Shown here: positions 1 to 8,148 of the stretch, one piece after another
How the letters are laid out: each line of letters begins with the position of its first letter
Numbering within the stretch: position 1 is the first letter of the stretch
Source of the DNA: Mucilaginibacter straminoryzae
GTDB lineage: Bacteria; Bacteroidota; Bacteroidia; Sphingobacteriales; Sphingobacteriaceae
Assembly: GCF_022953055.1 (NCBI RefSeq)
Contig: NZ_JALJEJ010000012.1
Location: forward strand, 24,748-88,747
Length of the DNA stretch: 64,000 nucleotides
Reading direction: 5' to 3'
Made by a program: the position numbers and the translations under genes
The notes under the pieces: model-generated
Seen by the model: the letters and a program-made list of their open reading frames with translations, nothing else
Told to the model about the DNA's origin: nothing
Databases searched by the model: none

Positions 1-1253
1 TCTTCATATTTTTTATTCTTGATACTCACATTTTGGGTAGCGGCAGCAGGCGCAGAGCCTCCATCATTATTCAGCACAAAATCCTGCGTGGCCATCGGCG
101 GTAAAAAACCACTTAGCGTTTTGAGCGGGGCGCCCCACATGCCGGGGATCATATATACCACAAAAGCAAATACAATAATGGCAATGAACGTACGGGGCAC
201 CGTAAGGTGTTCCAGTTCACTATCGTGCGAAAACTTGATCTTGCCAATGAGGTACAGGCCCAGCATCAGACCGATGGCAATCCAAAGGGCCAGGAAAATT
301 TCACGGTCGAACCAGTTCCAGTGGTAAGCCAGGTCTACATTCGATAGGAATTTCAGCGCAAAAGCCAGCTCTACAAAACCTAAAAATACCTTAACCGTAT
401 TCAGCCATCCGCCAGATTTTGGCAGGCTTTTCAGCAACGAAGGGAATAGCGCAAACAAGGTGAATGGCAGGGCCAAGGCAAATGAGAAACCGAACATGCC
501 CAAAGCAGGTGCCAGTCTTTCGCCTTTGGCGGCCGCATCAACCAGCAAGGTGCCGATGATCGGCCCAGTGCATGAGAAGGATACCACGGCTAACGTAGCG
601 GCCATGAAAAATATCCCGGCGAAGCCACCCTTGTCGGCGTTTTGGTCAAGCTTATTGCCTAAAGAGCTGGGTAGTGTAATTTCGAAAGCGCCAAGGAACG
701 ATGCCCCGAAAACAACCAGCAGCAGGAAGAAGAAGAGGTTAAATATGCCATTCGTAGCAAGCGAGTTCAGCGCATCCGAGCCGAATAATAAGGTGATGAT
801 TAACCCCAGGGCCACATAAATCACGATGATGGATACGCCATATAGCACCGACTGGAAAACTGCCTTGCTGCGGCTGCCTGCCTTCTTGGTAAAGAAGCTG
901 ACGGTTAAAGGCAGCATGGGATAGATACAAGGCATAATCAGTGCGGCAAAGCCGCCCAGAAAACCTTCTAAAAAGATCTGCCAAAGTGTTTTAGGTTTTT
1001 CTTCCGCTGCCTTTGCTTTTTGCACGGTCGCCTTGGCCGGGGCTGCAGTTACCTGCGCTGCTTTTTTCTTTGCTTCGGCAATACTATCCGCAGGGGTAGT
1101 AATCGGTGTAAAATCTACGCCCGAAGTAGAAACGGTGTCGGCAGTTTGAAGTGTTGCCGCAACTGCAGGTTGATGGCCGCAAATAAAAAGCAGTATTACC
1201 AATAATACTGCTGTAAATGATTTATGAAAATATCGGTGCTGAACGCTAACCAT
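1..1253 (-). CDS. DsbD-like thiol:disulfide interchange protein, transmembrane part (C-terminus beyond window)
   Basis: The frame is open from the ATG at 1253 to the window edge, so about 417 N-terminal residues are visible and the C-terminus is missing. After a signal-like hydrophobic start and an Ala/Lys-rich linker come about eight membrane segments with the two DsbD cysteines in their usual settings: one in LIMPCIYPMLPLTV and one in VVSFSCTGPIIG. In this family the pair passes electrons from cytoplasmic thioredoxin across the inner membrane to periplasmic partners. A C-terminal thioredoxin domain is expected beyond position 1 but cannot be seen. The upstream gene (1267-1713) encodes the separate DsbD N-terminal domain, 13 bp away on the same strand, so the two probably form one electron-transfer system. 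Confidence 0.9.
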   Translation of the reverse strand, partial: MVSVQHRYFHKSFTAVLLVILLFICGHQPAVAATLQTADTVSTSGVDFTPITTPADSIAEAKKKAAQVTAAPAKATVQKAKAAEEKPKTLWQIFLEGFLGGFAALIMPCIYPMLPLTVSFFTKKAGSRSKAVFQSVLYGVSIIVIYVALGLIITLLFGSDALNSLATNGIFNLFFFLLLVVFGASFLGAFEITLPSSLGNKLDQNADKGGFAGIFFMAATLAVVSFSCTGPIIGTLLVDAAAKGERLAPALGMFGFSFALALPFTLFALFPSLLKSLPKSGGWLNTVKVFLGFVELAFALKFLSNVDLAYHWNWFDREIFLALWIAIGLMLGLYLIGKIKFSHDSELEHLTVPRTFIAIIVFAFVVYMIPGMWGAPLKTLSGFLPPMATQDFVLNNDGGSAPAAATQNVSIKNKKYE

Positions 1254-1266
1254 TTTAAACCCTTCG

Positions 1267-1713
1267 TTATTTAACAGCTACAGAAAATTGTACGTTATCC
1301 GGCGGCAGGCATTGTTTATCGTTACAAACCATAAATTCAAGCTCGCCTTTTACTACCGCGTTTGGCTTTTTCAGTTTCACGCGTTGCTGAAAGATCACCT
1401 CATTTTCGAAGTAACTTACATTCATTTTAAACGCATCTTCGAATTTGGTAACCGGTTTTGGTTCGGCGGTTTTACCCACCATGGTGTAATCTTTAGAAGC
1501 CGGGAACTTAAAGGAGGTTTTTACCGGGCCGCCGTCTTTCACGTTCTGCGAATACAGGTGCCAGCCCTGATCGATAGTTGCTTTAATAAAAATAACAGCT
1601 TCCTGGTTGTTTAGCTTCTTGGCAGCGTATGACCATTTCACCGGGTTTAAAATCTGCGCGTTCACAGCGGTGCAGACCATTACTGCCACTACGGCTAAAA
1701 ATAATTTTCTCAT
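1267..1713 (-). CDS. Secreted DsbD N-terminal-domain protein
   Basis: This 148-residue protein has a signal peptide (about residues 1-20, ending in VNA-Q) and a single immunoglobulin-like domain. It closes with the pair CNDKQCLPP, which matches the periplasmic alpha domain of DsbD, where the two cysteines receive electrons from the membrane domain. In Escherichia coli this domain is fused to the membrane part; here it is a separate gene just upstream of it. The reading frame can be extended to a TTG at 1722, but the ATG at 1713 sits one base after the stop codon of birA and gives a proper signal peptide, so I chose it. Translation is probably coupled to birA. Confidence 0.85.
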   Translation of the reverse strand: MRKLFLAVVAVMVCTAVNAQILNPVKWSYAAKKLNNQEAVIFIKATIDQGWHLYSQNVKDGGPVKTSFKFPASKDYTMVGKTAEPKPVTKFEDAFKMNVSYFENEVIFQQRVKLKKPNAVVKGELEFMVCNDKQCLPPDNVQFSVAVK

Positions 1714-1714
1714 G

Positions 1715-2485
1715 TCAGTCAAATAAAAATTCTACTTCTTTTAAATTATATTTTTTAATGATACCATTGGTTTGTATCTCCAGCAAACCCGAATGATCGA
1801 CTCCCTTGATCACACCACGGTACGTTTCTTCTTCAGACCGGTATCGCCGCTCTTCGTTTAATCCTAACAGACGGTCTAGGTAAGCGATGTTGATTTCATC
1901 CGTCTTTCCTGCTTTCAGCTTCAGGTACCAGGCTTCTATATGCCGGCAAATTTCTGATAATACTGCCTTTAAATCATAATCTCTTTGTAAGATTTGTTTA
2001 AGCGATACGGCGCGGGGCAGGTTTTCAGGGAATTGGGGCTGGTTTACGTTAAGCCCAATCCCGATTACCGAATTGTTGATGCGCTTGCCCTGAACAGAAT
2101 TTTCGATCAGGATACCGCCTAACTTCTTCTCGCCGTAGTAAATATCATTCGGCCATTTAATCTGATAACTTAGCCCGGATGTTTGCTTTAGTGCTTTAAC
2201 AGTGGCAATACTTACAACTTGGGTTAGCTGAAATTGGTCATTTAAGGGTAAAAATAACGGCTTTAGTAAAATGCTGATGGTAAGATTGTTGCCTTTTTCG
2301 GCAAACCAACCATTTTTGTATTGTCCTCGCCCGGCGTATTGTTCTTCTGCCATAATGACCGTTCCTTCGGGTAATGGCTCAGAATTTGACAATATCTTTT
2401 TAAGATAGTTATTCGTAGAATCAACCTGTTTCAGGGTTACTAAATTTTGTCCAACAAATAATCCTGAAAATATGTTATTTTGCAA
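1715..2485 (-). CDS. birA: Biotin--[acetyl-CoA carboxylase] ligase
   Basis: The enzyme attaches biotin to the carrier domain of acetyl-CoA carboxylase through biotinyl-AMP. Signature stretches are VDSTNNYL near the N-terminus, the biotinyl-AMP loop as GRGQYKNGW, IKWPNDIYYGEKKLGGIL, and IGIGLNVNQ, followed by a short C-terminal beta domain. There is no N-terminal helix-turn-helix, so it is the short, non-repressor type. No ATG exists upstream of the catalytic core. The candidates are TTG at 2485 (256 residues, LQNNIFSG start, my choice) and TTG at 2518 (267 residues). It is divergent from rsfS, with a gap of only about 50 bp, and nearly abuts the DsbD-domain gene downstream. Confidence 0.9.
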   Translation of the reverse strand: MQNNIFSGLFVGQNLVTLKQVDSTNNYLKKILSNSEPLPEGTVIMAEEQYAGRGQYKNGWFAEKGNNLTISILLKPLFLPLNDQFQLTQVVSIATVKALKQTSGLSYQIKWPNDIYYGEKKLGGILIENSVQGKRINNSVIGIGLNVNQPQFPENLPRAVSLKQILQRDYDLKAVLSEICRHIEAWYLKLKAGKTDEINIAYLDRLLGLNEERRYRSEEETYRGVIKGVDHSGLLEIQTNGIIKKYNLKEVEFLFD

Positions 2486-2533
2486 TGTACAAACGTTATA
2501 GAAAACCAAATCGTTCAAAACTAATTCTTTTTG

Positions 2534-2908
2534 ATGGTAAAAAACAAAGCGATAAATGAATCCGCTTACATTTCTGAGTTAGCCATCCACGGTATTCAGG
2601 AAAAGAAAGGGAATGAAATAGTAAGATTAGATCTTAAAAATGTCTTCAGCTCAGTATCCGATTATTTTGTGATTTGCCACGCTGATTCCAGCACCCAGGT
2701 TAAAGCAATAGCCGATAGCGTAGAAGAAGAGATATATAAAGAGCTGCATCAGCAGCCATGGCGTAAAGAAGGGTTCGAGAACGCCGAATGGATTTTACTG
2801 GACTACATTGATGTTGTTGTCCATATATTCAGAACCGATAAACGTGAATTTTATGGTGTAGAGGATTTGTGGGGTGATGCTGAAATAAAGTATTATAAAA
2901 GCGCTTAA
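2534..2908 (+). CDS. rsfS: Ribosomal silencing factor RsfS
   Basis: RsfS binds ribosomal protein L14 on the large subunit and blocks subunit joining when nutrients are short. The 124-residue product shows the family core: DLKNVFSSVSDYFVICHADS, the helix STQVKAIADSVEEE, and the C-terminal WILLDYIDVVVHIF followed by FYGVEDLWGDAE. Length and layout match the family. An in-frame TTG lies one codon before the ATG at 2534; the ATG is preferred. The gene runs toward ftsH, 61 bp downstream, an arrangement common in Bacteroidota. Confidence 0.95.
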   Translation: MVKNKAINESAYISELAIHGIQEKKGNEIVRLDLKNVFSSVSDYFVICHADSSTQVKAIADSVEEEIYKELHQQPWRKEGFENAEWILLDYIDVVVHIFRTDKREFYGVEDLWGDAEIKYYKSA

Positions 2909-2969
2909 ACCGTACCATCCGCTCCTTTTCCCGCAAATTAATTTAGATTGCATCGTTTGAGCTAAAAAC

Positions 2970-5057
2970 ATGAAAGACAATAAAACAGATAAGCCTAAAA
3001 ATATCCGCCGAATATCTAATAAGAAGATAACGCCTAAACCACCTAAATTTAACATTATGTGGCTTTATGCTGTTATTATTCTGGCATTACTGGTAGTGCC
3101 AATGATATTAAACAGCGGTACAGGCAAACAGATCAGCGCGCAGCGTTTCCAATCTGAAATGCTGAAACAGCACGACGTTGATAAAATAGTTGCCTATAAA
3201 GACGGCGACCTGGTAGTGGCAGAAGTTTACCTGAAAAAAGAGGCGCTTGGAAAACCGCAGTACAGCGACATCCGCGATCAGCGCTCATTTAACGTAAATA
3301 GTGGCCCGCAATACACCTTTACAGATGCTTCTTACGAAAGTATCAAACAAACGATCAGTGCTGCTGAAAAAGACATTCCGGATGCAGAGAAAACGCCTAT
3401 CCAATTTGTACAGCACGAAAACCTGCTATCGAACTGGTTGGTACAGGGCGTAATTATCATGGTGCTTTTTGCAGGCGTTTGGTTATACATTATGCGCCGC
3501 ATGAGCGGTGGCTCTGGCGGTGGCCCGGGCGGTCAGATCTTCAGCATCGGTAAATCTAAAGCTACGCTGTTCGATAAAGAATCGCAGGTGAACGTAACTT
3601 TCAATGATGTTGCCGGATTAGAAGAAGCCAAACAAGAGGTGATGGAAATCGTTGATTTCCTGAAGAACCCTAAAAAATATACCAACTTGGGTGGTAAAAT
3701 CCCGAAAGGTGCGTTGCTGGTAGGTTCACCAGGTACTGGTAAAACACTACTGGCTAAAGCCGTTGCCGGTGAGGCGCAGGTGCCATTTTTCTCGCTGTCA
3801 GGTTCAGACTTTGTGGAGATGTTCGTGGGCGTTGGTGCATCACGTGTGCGCGACTTGTTCCGCCAGGCAAAAGACAAAGCACCTTGTATCATTTTCATTG
3901 ACGAGATTGACGCCATCGGCCGTGCCCGTGGCAAGAACAATATTGTCGGCGGTAACGACGAGCGCGAAAATACGCTGAACCAGTTACTGGTAGAGATGGA
4001 CGGCTTCGGTACGGATTCTGGTATCATCATCATGGCAGCTACTAACCGTCCGGATGTATTAGACTCTGCGCTGCTTCGTCCGGGCCGTTTTGACCGTCAG
4101 ATCTCTATTGATAAACCAGACTTGGTTGGCCGCGAGCAAATCTTTAAAGTACACTTGAAACCGTTAAAGCTGGCAGGTGATGTGGAAGCTAAAAAGCTTT
4201 CTGCACAAACCCCTGGTTTTGCCGGCGCAGAGATTGCCAATGTTTGTAACGAGGCTGCGTTAATTGCGGCCCGTAAAGACAAAGAGGCGATTGATATGCA
4301 AGACTTCCAGGATGCGATTGACCGTGTGATTGGTGGTCTGGAGAAAAAGAACAAAATTATCTCTCCCGAAGAGAAACGCATTGTGGCCTACCACGAAGCT
4401 GGTCATGCTATTGCAGGCTGGTTCCTGGAACATGCCGATCCGCTGGTGAAGGTATCTATTGTTCCGCGTGGTGTTGCTGCGTTAGGTTATGCACAATATC
4501 TGCCGAAAGAACAATTCTTACATACTACGGAACAACTAGTAGACGAGATGACCGTATCTATGGGTGGCCGTGCTGCGGAAGACCTGGTGTTCGGTAAAAT
4601 TTCAACCGGTGCATTGAGCGACTTAGAGCGCATCACCAAATTGGCTTATGCCATGGTGAAGATCTACGGTATGAACGATAAGGTGGGTAACCTTTCTTTC
4701 TATGATCCGCAAGGCGAGTACCAGTTTAACAAGCCTTATTCTGATACCACAGCAGAGTTGATTGACGAAGAAGTGCGTAAAATGATTGACGAGGTTTACC
4801 AGCGTACCAAAACCCTTTTGGATGAAAAACGCGAAGGTTTGGAAAAACTGGCTGCGAAGCTTTTAGAGAAAGAAGTATTGTTCCAGTCTGACCTGGAAGA
4901 GCTGTTAGGCAAGCGTCCGTTTGATACGCGTACCACTTATGATAAGTTTGTAAATGGCGAAGCGGCATTAAATCCGGAAAAAGATAACAATGCGATACCA
5001 GAAGAGGTAACAAATCCAGGCACTGCCCGTATAGAGGAGCAGGGGCCCAATGTCTAA
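2970..5057 (+). CDS. ftsH: ATP-dependent zinc metalloprotease FtsH
   Basis: This is a membrane-anchored AAA+ protease that extracts and degrades misassembled membrane proteins and selected cytosolic regulators. The 695 residues show TM1 (about 31-50), a periplasmic domain, TM2 (about 153-173) and a Gly-rich linker. The AAA domain follows, with Walker A GSPGTGKT at 252-259, Walker B IIFIDEID near 310 and the second region of homology around ATNRPDVLDSALLRPGRFD. The zinc site HEAGH is at 475-479. The N-terminal tail of about 30 residues before TM1 is basic and Pro/Lys-rich, as in other Bacteroidota. A rho-independent terminator follows at 5074-5111. Confidence 0.98.
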   Translation: MKDNKTDKPKNIRRISNKKITPKPPKFNIMWLYAVIILALLVVPMILNSGTGKQISAQRFQSEMLKQHDVDKIVAYKDGDLVVAEVYLKKEALGKPQYSDIRDQRSFNVNSGPQYTFTDASYESIKQTISAAEKDIPDAEKTPIQFVQHENLLSNWLVQGVIIMVLFAGVWLYIMRRMSGGSGGGPGGQIFSIGKSKATLFDKESQVNVTFNDVAGLEEAKQEVMEIVDFLKNPKKYTNLGGKIPKGALLVGSPGTGKTLLAKAVAGEAQVPFFSLSGSDFVEMFVGVGASRVRDLFRQAKDKAPCIIFIDEIDAIGRARGKNNIVGGNDERENTLNQLLVEMDGFGTDSGIIIMAATNRPDVLDSALLRPGRFDRQISIDKPDLVGREQIFKVHLKPLKLAGDVEAKKLSAQTPGFAGAEIANVCNEAALIAARKDKEAIDMQDFQDAIDRVIGGLEKKNKIISPEEKRIVAYHEAGHAIAGWFLEHADPLVKVSIVPRGVAALGYAQYLPKEQFLHTTEQLVDEMTVSMGGRAAEDLVFGKISTGALSDLERITKLAYAMVKIYGMNDKVGNLSFYDPQGEYQFNKPYSDTTAELIDEEVRKMIDEVYQRTKTLLDEKREGLEKLAAKLLEKEVLFQSDLEELLGKRPFDTRTTYDKFVNGEAALNPEKDNNAIPEEVTNPGTARIEEQGPNV

Positions 5058-5073
5058 TATTTTAGTTATTGGA

Positions 5074-5111
5074 GAAGCCATGGTGTTCGCGCATCATGGC
5101 TTTCTTTTTTT
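5074..5111 (+). terminator. Terminator after ftsH
   Basis: Stem AAGCCATG/CATGGCTT with a 12-base loop, followed by a T-rich run. It ends four bases before the start of the LUD-domain gene, so that gene may need readthrough or its own promoter. Confidence 0.75.
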
Positions 5112-5114
5112 AAT

Positions 5115-5756
5115 ATGAATATCCGTAACACCACACCGAAAGAACAACTGCTAAAAAAGATCCGGAAGGCTTTGTTAGAGAAGCGGGATAACCCGTACCC
5201 TAACCTGGAGGAGCTGCCGCTATACCCGGAGACGGATGAATTACCCGAAGTGCTGTTTGCAGAGAACCTGCAAAACGTAGCCGGTCAGTTTGTTTTTTGT
5301 GAAGACGAGATACAGTTTATCGAGAACTTGTTGACGCTGGCCGAGCAGCGTAAGTGGCATAAAATCTATTGCTGGGAGCCTGCTTTGCAGGAATTGCTTA
5401 ACCAGTACGAATATCCTTACTACGCCACCGATAAGGATTTTGACCAGGCAGAAGTGGGCTTTACCCTTTGCGAAGCTTTGGTAGCCCGCAATGGCAGCGT
5501 ATTGGTTTCCAATGCGAATTCAGCCGGTCGCCGCTTAAGTATTTATCCTCCCGTGCATATCGTACTGGCCTATACTTCGCAATTGGTAATGGACGTGAAA
5601 GACGCCCTTCAACTAATGAAACAAAAATATGGCGCAGACTTGCCGTCGATGCTTTCTTTTATTACAGGGCCAAGCCGCACGGCAGATATTGAGAAGACGC
5701 TGGTACTCGGCGCACATGGGCCGAAAGAGCTATTTGTATTTATGCTTGACGGATAG
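5115..5756 (+). CDS. LUD-domain (LutC/YkgG-like) protein
   Basis: The 213-residue product resembles the LUD domain of LutC-type subunits. It has a variable N-terminal part, then VGFTLCEALVARNGSVLVSNANSAGRRLSIYP, VHIVLAYTSQLV and the closing FITGPSRTADIEKTLVLGAHGPKELFVF; the SRTADIE stretch is the clearest family mark. In lactate-utilisation operons LutC works with the iron-sulfur proteins LutA and LutB, but neither is present here. Bacteroidota commonly carry this stand-alone gene directly after ftsH, so its role may differ and is unknown to me. The ATG at 5115 follows the ftsH terminator almost immediately. Confidence 0.85.
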   Translation: MNIRNTTPKEQLLKKIRKALLEKRDNPYPNLEELPLYPETDELPEVLFAENLQNVAGQFVFCEDEIQFIENLLTLAEQRKWHKIYCWEPALQELLNQYEYPYYATDKDFDQAEVGFTLCEALVARNGSVLVSNANSAGRRLSIYPPVHIVLAYTSQLVMDVKDALQLMKQKYGADLPSMLSFITGPSRTADIEKTLVLGAHGPKELFVFMLDG

Positions 5757-5765
5757 CTTCATTTA

Positions 5766-5810
5766 GAGGCGAGAGATGAGAGACAAGAGCCAAGAGTCAG
5801 GAATCAAGAG
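5766..5810. repeat. Purine-rich imperfect tandem repeat
   Basis: Short units built on AAGAG and GAGA recur (for example GAGCCAAGAGTCAGG) over 45 bp. It lies at the left border of the region that separates ftsH and the LUD gene from the two-component cassette. Confidence 0.5.
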
Positions 5811-6085
5811 ATTAGCGGGTACTGATCGAGTGACGAGCCACCTGAAATAAAGAAAGCGGCGCTTGTTTCGACTACATGCACCGCTTTCGTGGAGTTAGGT
5901 TTAGGTTGCGGGATTGAATCCGTATGTTTATTGATTGCCCCTAAATACTGATACTTCATCACATCCCATTTAACACCACTATTGAGACCAATCAAAATTG
6001 CATCGATTTGTTGATCTAAATTACGCTGAACTAACGGATTTGCGCTGTAGGTTTTAACCAGATTATTACCGTTAAAACACGGTAT
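5804..6085 (-). pseudogene. Possible gene remnant (open frame without proper start)
   Basis: About 93 codons are open on the minus strand, bounded by a stop at about 6089 and a TGA at 5804. The translation is protein-like (for example NLVKTYSANPLVQRNLDQQ and ILIGLNSGVKWDVMKYQYLG) rather than low complexity, yet there is no ATG upstream; the first usable codons are CTG, or TTG at 5995. I do not recognise the family. It could be the 3' end of a gene truncated when the neighbouring accessory genes arrived, or a chance frame. Confidence 0.3.
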
Positions 6086-6148
6086 TCCTTATCTTTAAGT
6101 TGCTTATACTTGTGTACTTTATTCAACTTAAATTATATTGATTACCCT

Positions 6149-6517
6149 ATGTCGAAGAAAATTGACAAAGCCCTTGCCAAGCGCATGATCCAGGGCTACA
6201 AAAAACAAAACAATGGCCATAGTACAACTCGTGCCGGTCAGAAATTAAGCGGCTTTTTGGTTGACCGGGCTTCACTCGAAGAGATACTGAAACACCCGGA
6301 TAATTATGATGGTATCCATTTCTATATTGCTAAGCATCACGAGCATGTTGATAAGAATGACAATGTGATTGCTATGGTTTTTGCCGGTGCAAAGCGTAAT
6401 CCTAAGTATGCTGGCGCAGATGGTAAAGGTGACCCGGGAGAGCCGCCTTACACCAATGGCGACCCGTATGATCATAGCGATTCATGCCCTGATAACTGCG
6501 GAGATTTGCCATACTAA
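6149..6517 (+). CDS. Small hypothetical protein with acidic Asp/Cys tail
   Basis: This 122-residue protein belongs to no family I recognise. Seen: a basic N-terminus (MSKKIDKALAKRMIQGYKKQ), a central part with an SGFLVDRASLEEILKHPDNYDGIHFY pattern split over a helix and strand, and a Gly/Pro/Asp-rich tail with DPYDHSDSCPDNCGDLPY. The two cysteines and many carboxylates in the tail could bind a metal, but that is a guess. There is no signal peptide or membrane segment. The ATG at 6149 is chosen over a TTG at 6110. A strong hairpin at 6549-6581 follows. Confidence 0.65.
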   Translation: MSKKIDKALAKRMIQGYKKQNNGHSTTRAGQKLSGFLVDRASLEEILKHPDNYDGIHFYIAKHHEHVDKNDNVIAMVFAGAKRNPKYAGADGKGDPGEPPYTNGDPYDHSDSCPDNCGDLPY

Positions 6518-6548
6518 GAGTCACTATTCAAATCTAAGTAACACGACG

Positions 6549-6581
6549 CTGATTGGCCTGTTAAACTAACGGGCCAATCAG
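6549..6581 (+). terminator. Strong stem-loop between the small protein and the first membrane paralog
   Basis: CTGATTGGCC pairs perfectly with GGCCAATCAG, and the stem continues through one mismatch into GTTA/TAAC with a three-base loop. No long T run follows, so it may be a terminator of poor type or an RNA element in the leader of the gene that starts 22 bases later. Confidence 0.5.
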
Positions 6582-6602
6582 TTAAGGAAATTATATTATT
6601 TG

Positions 6603-7271
6603 ATGTTTGAGATATTTAGGAGTTTAAGAGCAGAGTGGCTTGTTTATATGTCCGTGTTGCTAACGACCTCGGTTGTTGCAATGATTCGTTATAGATATCT
6701 ATCTGTTGCATTTAAGTCTACCGCGATTTTAATGCCCTTAACTTTTATAAATGAAACAGTTGCGAAAATATTGGCCAGAACAGTTCATAATAATCTAATC
6801 TGTAGCCATGTACTAACACCTTTTGAATTTACTTGCATTTCTCTTACTTATTATCATTTTCTTAAAAACGTTACAACAAAAAAAGCTATTGGACTTTTCA
6901 TTCCTATATTTTGTGTTTTTGATATTATAAATGCTATCTGGATACAAAGAGGGCAATTTGCAAGTAATAGTATATTAACGGAGCTTATTTTTTTTGTGGT
7001 ATATGCTATGTTGAGTTATAAACAATTAATTCTTTCTGATGAAGAAAGAAGTTTGGCCATGCAGCCTATTTTTTGGCTTTCTACTGCTTGGCTACTTTTT
7101 GGCTCTACCATTTTTCTAAAATGGGCTTTGCAAAACTATGTCGTTGCTCACCACATTAAGCAGGATATTCTTCACCATTTGTTAACATACATGAACATCC
7201 TGCTGTATTTATTGATCCTTGTAGCGTTAGTTATTGATAAAGATGAAAAGAAGAGATTTAAATATAGATGA
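6603..7271 (+). CDS. Seven-helix membrane protein, copy 1 (unknown function)
   Basis: The 222-residue protein has about seven hydrophobic segments (near 13-30, 38-53, 70-86, 95-112, 123-141, 155-174 and 192-212) and a short charged tail DKDEKKRF. I cannot name the family. It is a close paralog of the next gene: over a 72-residue stretch I count 51 identities. Strictly shared motifs include ARTVHNNLICSH, FASNSIL, YKQLIL, STAWLLFGST and LLTYMNILLY. GC content, hand-counted on sample lines, is only about 25-35%, against about 47% in the kinase gene downstream. Position suggests a sensory or signalling partner of the two-component system, by inference only. ATG at 6603. Confidence 0.75.
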   Translation: MFEIFRSLRAEWLVYMSVLLTTSVVAMIRYRYLSVAFKSTAILMPLTFINETVAKILARTVHNNLICSHVLTPFEFTCISLTYYHFLKNVTTKKAIGLFIPIFCVFDIINAIWIQRGQFASNSILTELIFFVVYAMLSYKQLILSDEERSLAMQPIFWLSTAWLLFGSTIFLKWALQNYVVAHHIKQDILHHLLTYMNILLYLLILVALVIDKDEKKRFKYR

Positions 7272-7479
7272 AATCTTTCAAGCTCTCTTCCTTTTCCATA
7301 AACATTAGCTTACTGGTTTTTTGTGTAAAGCAGCAAAATCAAGACCTAACGACATAGGGAAATCAATATTAATTAAAGTGCGGGAAGGGCGTTATTAGAA
7401 GCACAATTTTAGGTGTGCTGATTAAGCATTATTAGACTGGTCTCGAGATCAAGATGATATTAATTAGTCGTCTTTTTAT

Positions 7480-8148
7480 ATGATGCAAGAATTAAAAAGG
7501 TTAGAAGCTGATTATATAGTTTATATGCTGTTACTGCTGTTTACAGCGATTATCAGTATGATACGATACAAGCGTTTAACCCCGGCTTTTAAGGTAACAG
7601 CCATATTAATGCCAATAACTTTTGTCGATGAGACGGTTGCAAAAGTACTTGCCCGTACAGTTCATAATAACCTGATTTGTAGTCACATATTGAGGTTATT
7701 CGAATTTACGCTGGTATCGCTAACATATTATCATTTTCTTGAGGACGAAAGGATAAAAAAAGTTATACGGGTACTTATTCCAGTTTACTGTTTTTTTGTG
7801 ATTTTAAACGCCGTTTATATTCAACGGGGCAAATTTGCAAGCAATTCGATTTTAATAGGACTGATCGCTTTCATCGTTTACGCAATACTAAGCTACAAGC
7901 AACTAATTTTGACTTCTGAAGAAAAGAGCTTGACTATGCAACCTATTTTTTGGAACTCAACTGCTTGGTTACTATTTGGCTCCACTGTTTTTCTTAAATT
8001 CGGTCTGCAAAACTACTTTGTCGCGCATCATATCAATCAAGATATTTTGTATGACCTATTAACCTACATGAACATCCTGTTGTATTCACTGATTTTGGTT
8101 GCGATATTGATTGATAAAAATGAGAAAAGAAGGTTTGGATATCAATAA
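7480..8148 (+). CDS. Seven-helix membrane protein, copy 2 (unknown function)
   Basis: This is the paralog of 6603-7271, with the same length (222 residues), the same helix layout and the same conserved His/Asn core (ARTVHNNLICSH; VAHHI.QDIL in the last third). Its 3' end overlaps the start of the histidine kinase by 29 bp, so the two are almost certainly co-translated. That tight coupling makes a role in signal input to the kinase likely, since the kinase has almost no periplasmic part of its own. Low GC (about 32% in a sampled line). Tandem ATGs lie at 7480 and 7483. A 208-bp gap with no visible gene separates the copies. Confidence 0.8.
   Translation: MMQELKRLEADYIVYMLLLLFTAIISMIRYKRLTPAFKVTAILMPITFVDETVAKVLARTVHNNLICSHILRLFEFTLVSLTYYHFLEDERIKKVIRVLIPVYCFFVILNAVYIQRGKFASNSILIGLIAFIVYAILSYKQLILTSEEKSLTMQPIFWNSTAWLLFGSTVFLKFGLQNYFVAHHINQDILYDLLTYMNILLYSLILVAILIDKNEKRRFGYQ

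Larger units (their letters stand above)
5757..6148. other. Intergenic stretch with purine-rich repeat and decayed reading frame
   Basis: The left end (5766-5810) is a purine-rich imperfect repeat. The rest holds a minus-strand frame, open from about 6085 to 5804, that looks protein-like but lacks a normal start (entered separately). No RNA gene was recognised. Confidence 0.5.

Noticed and set aside
3533..4033. 166-codon minus-strand frame inside ftsH
   Set aside because: Shadow of a strongly conserved coding region.
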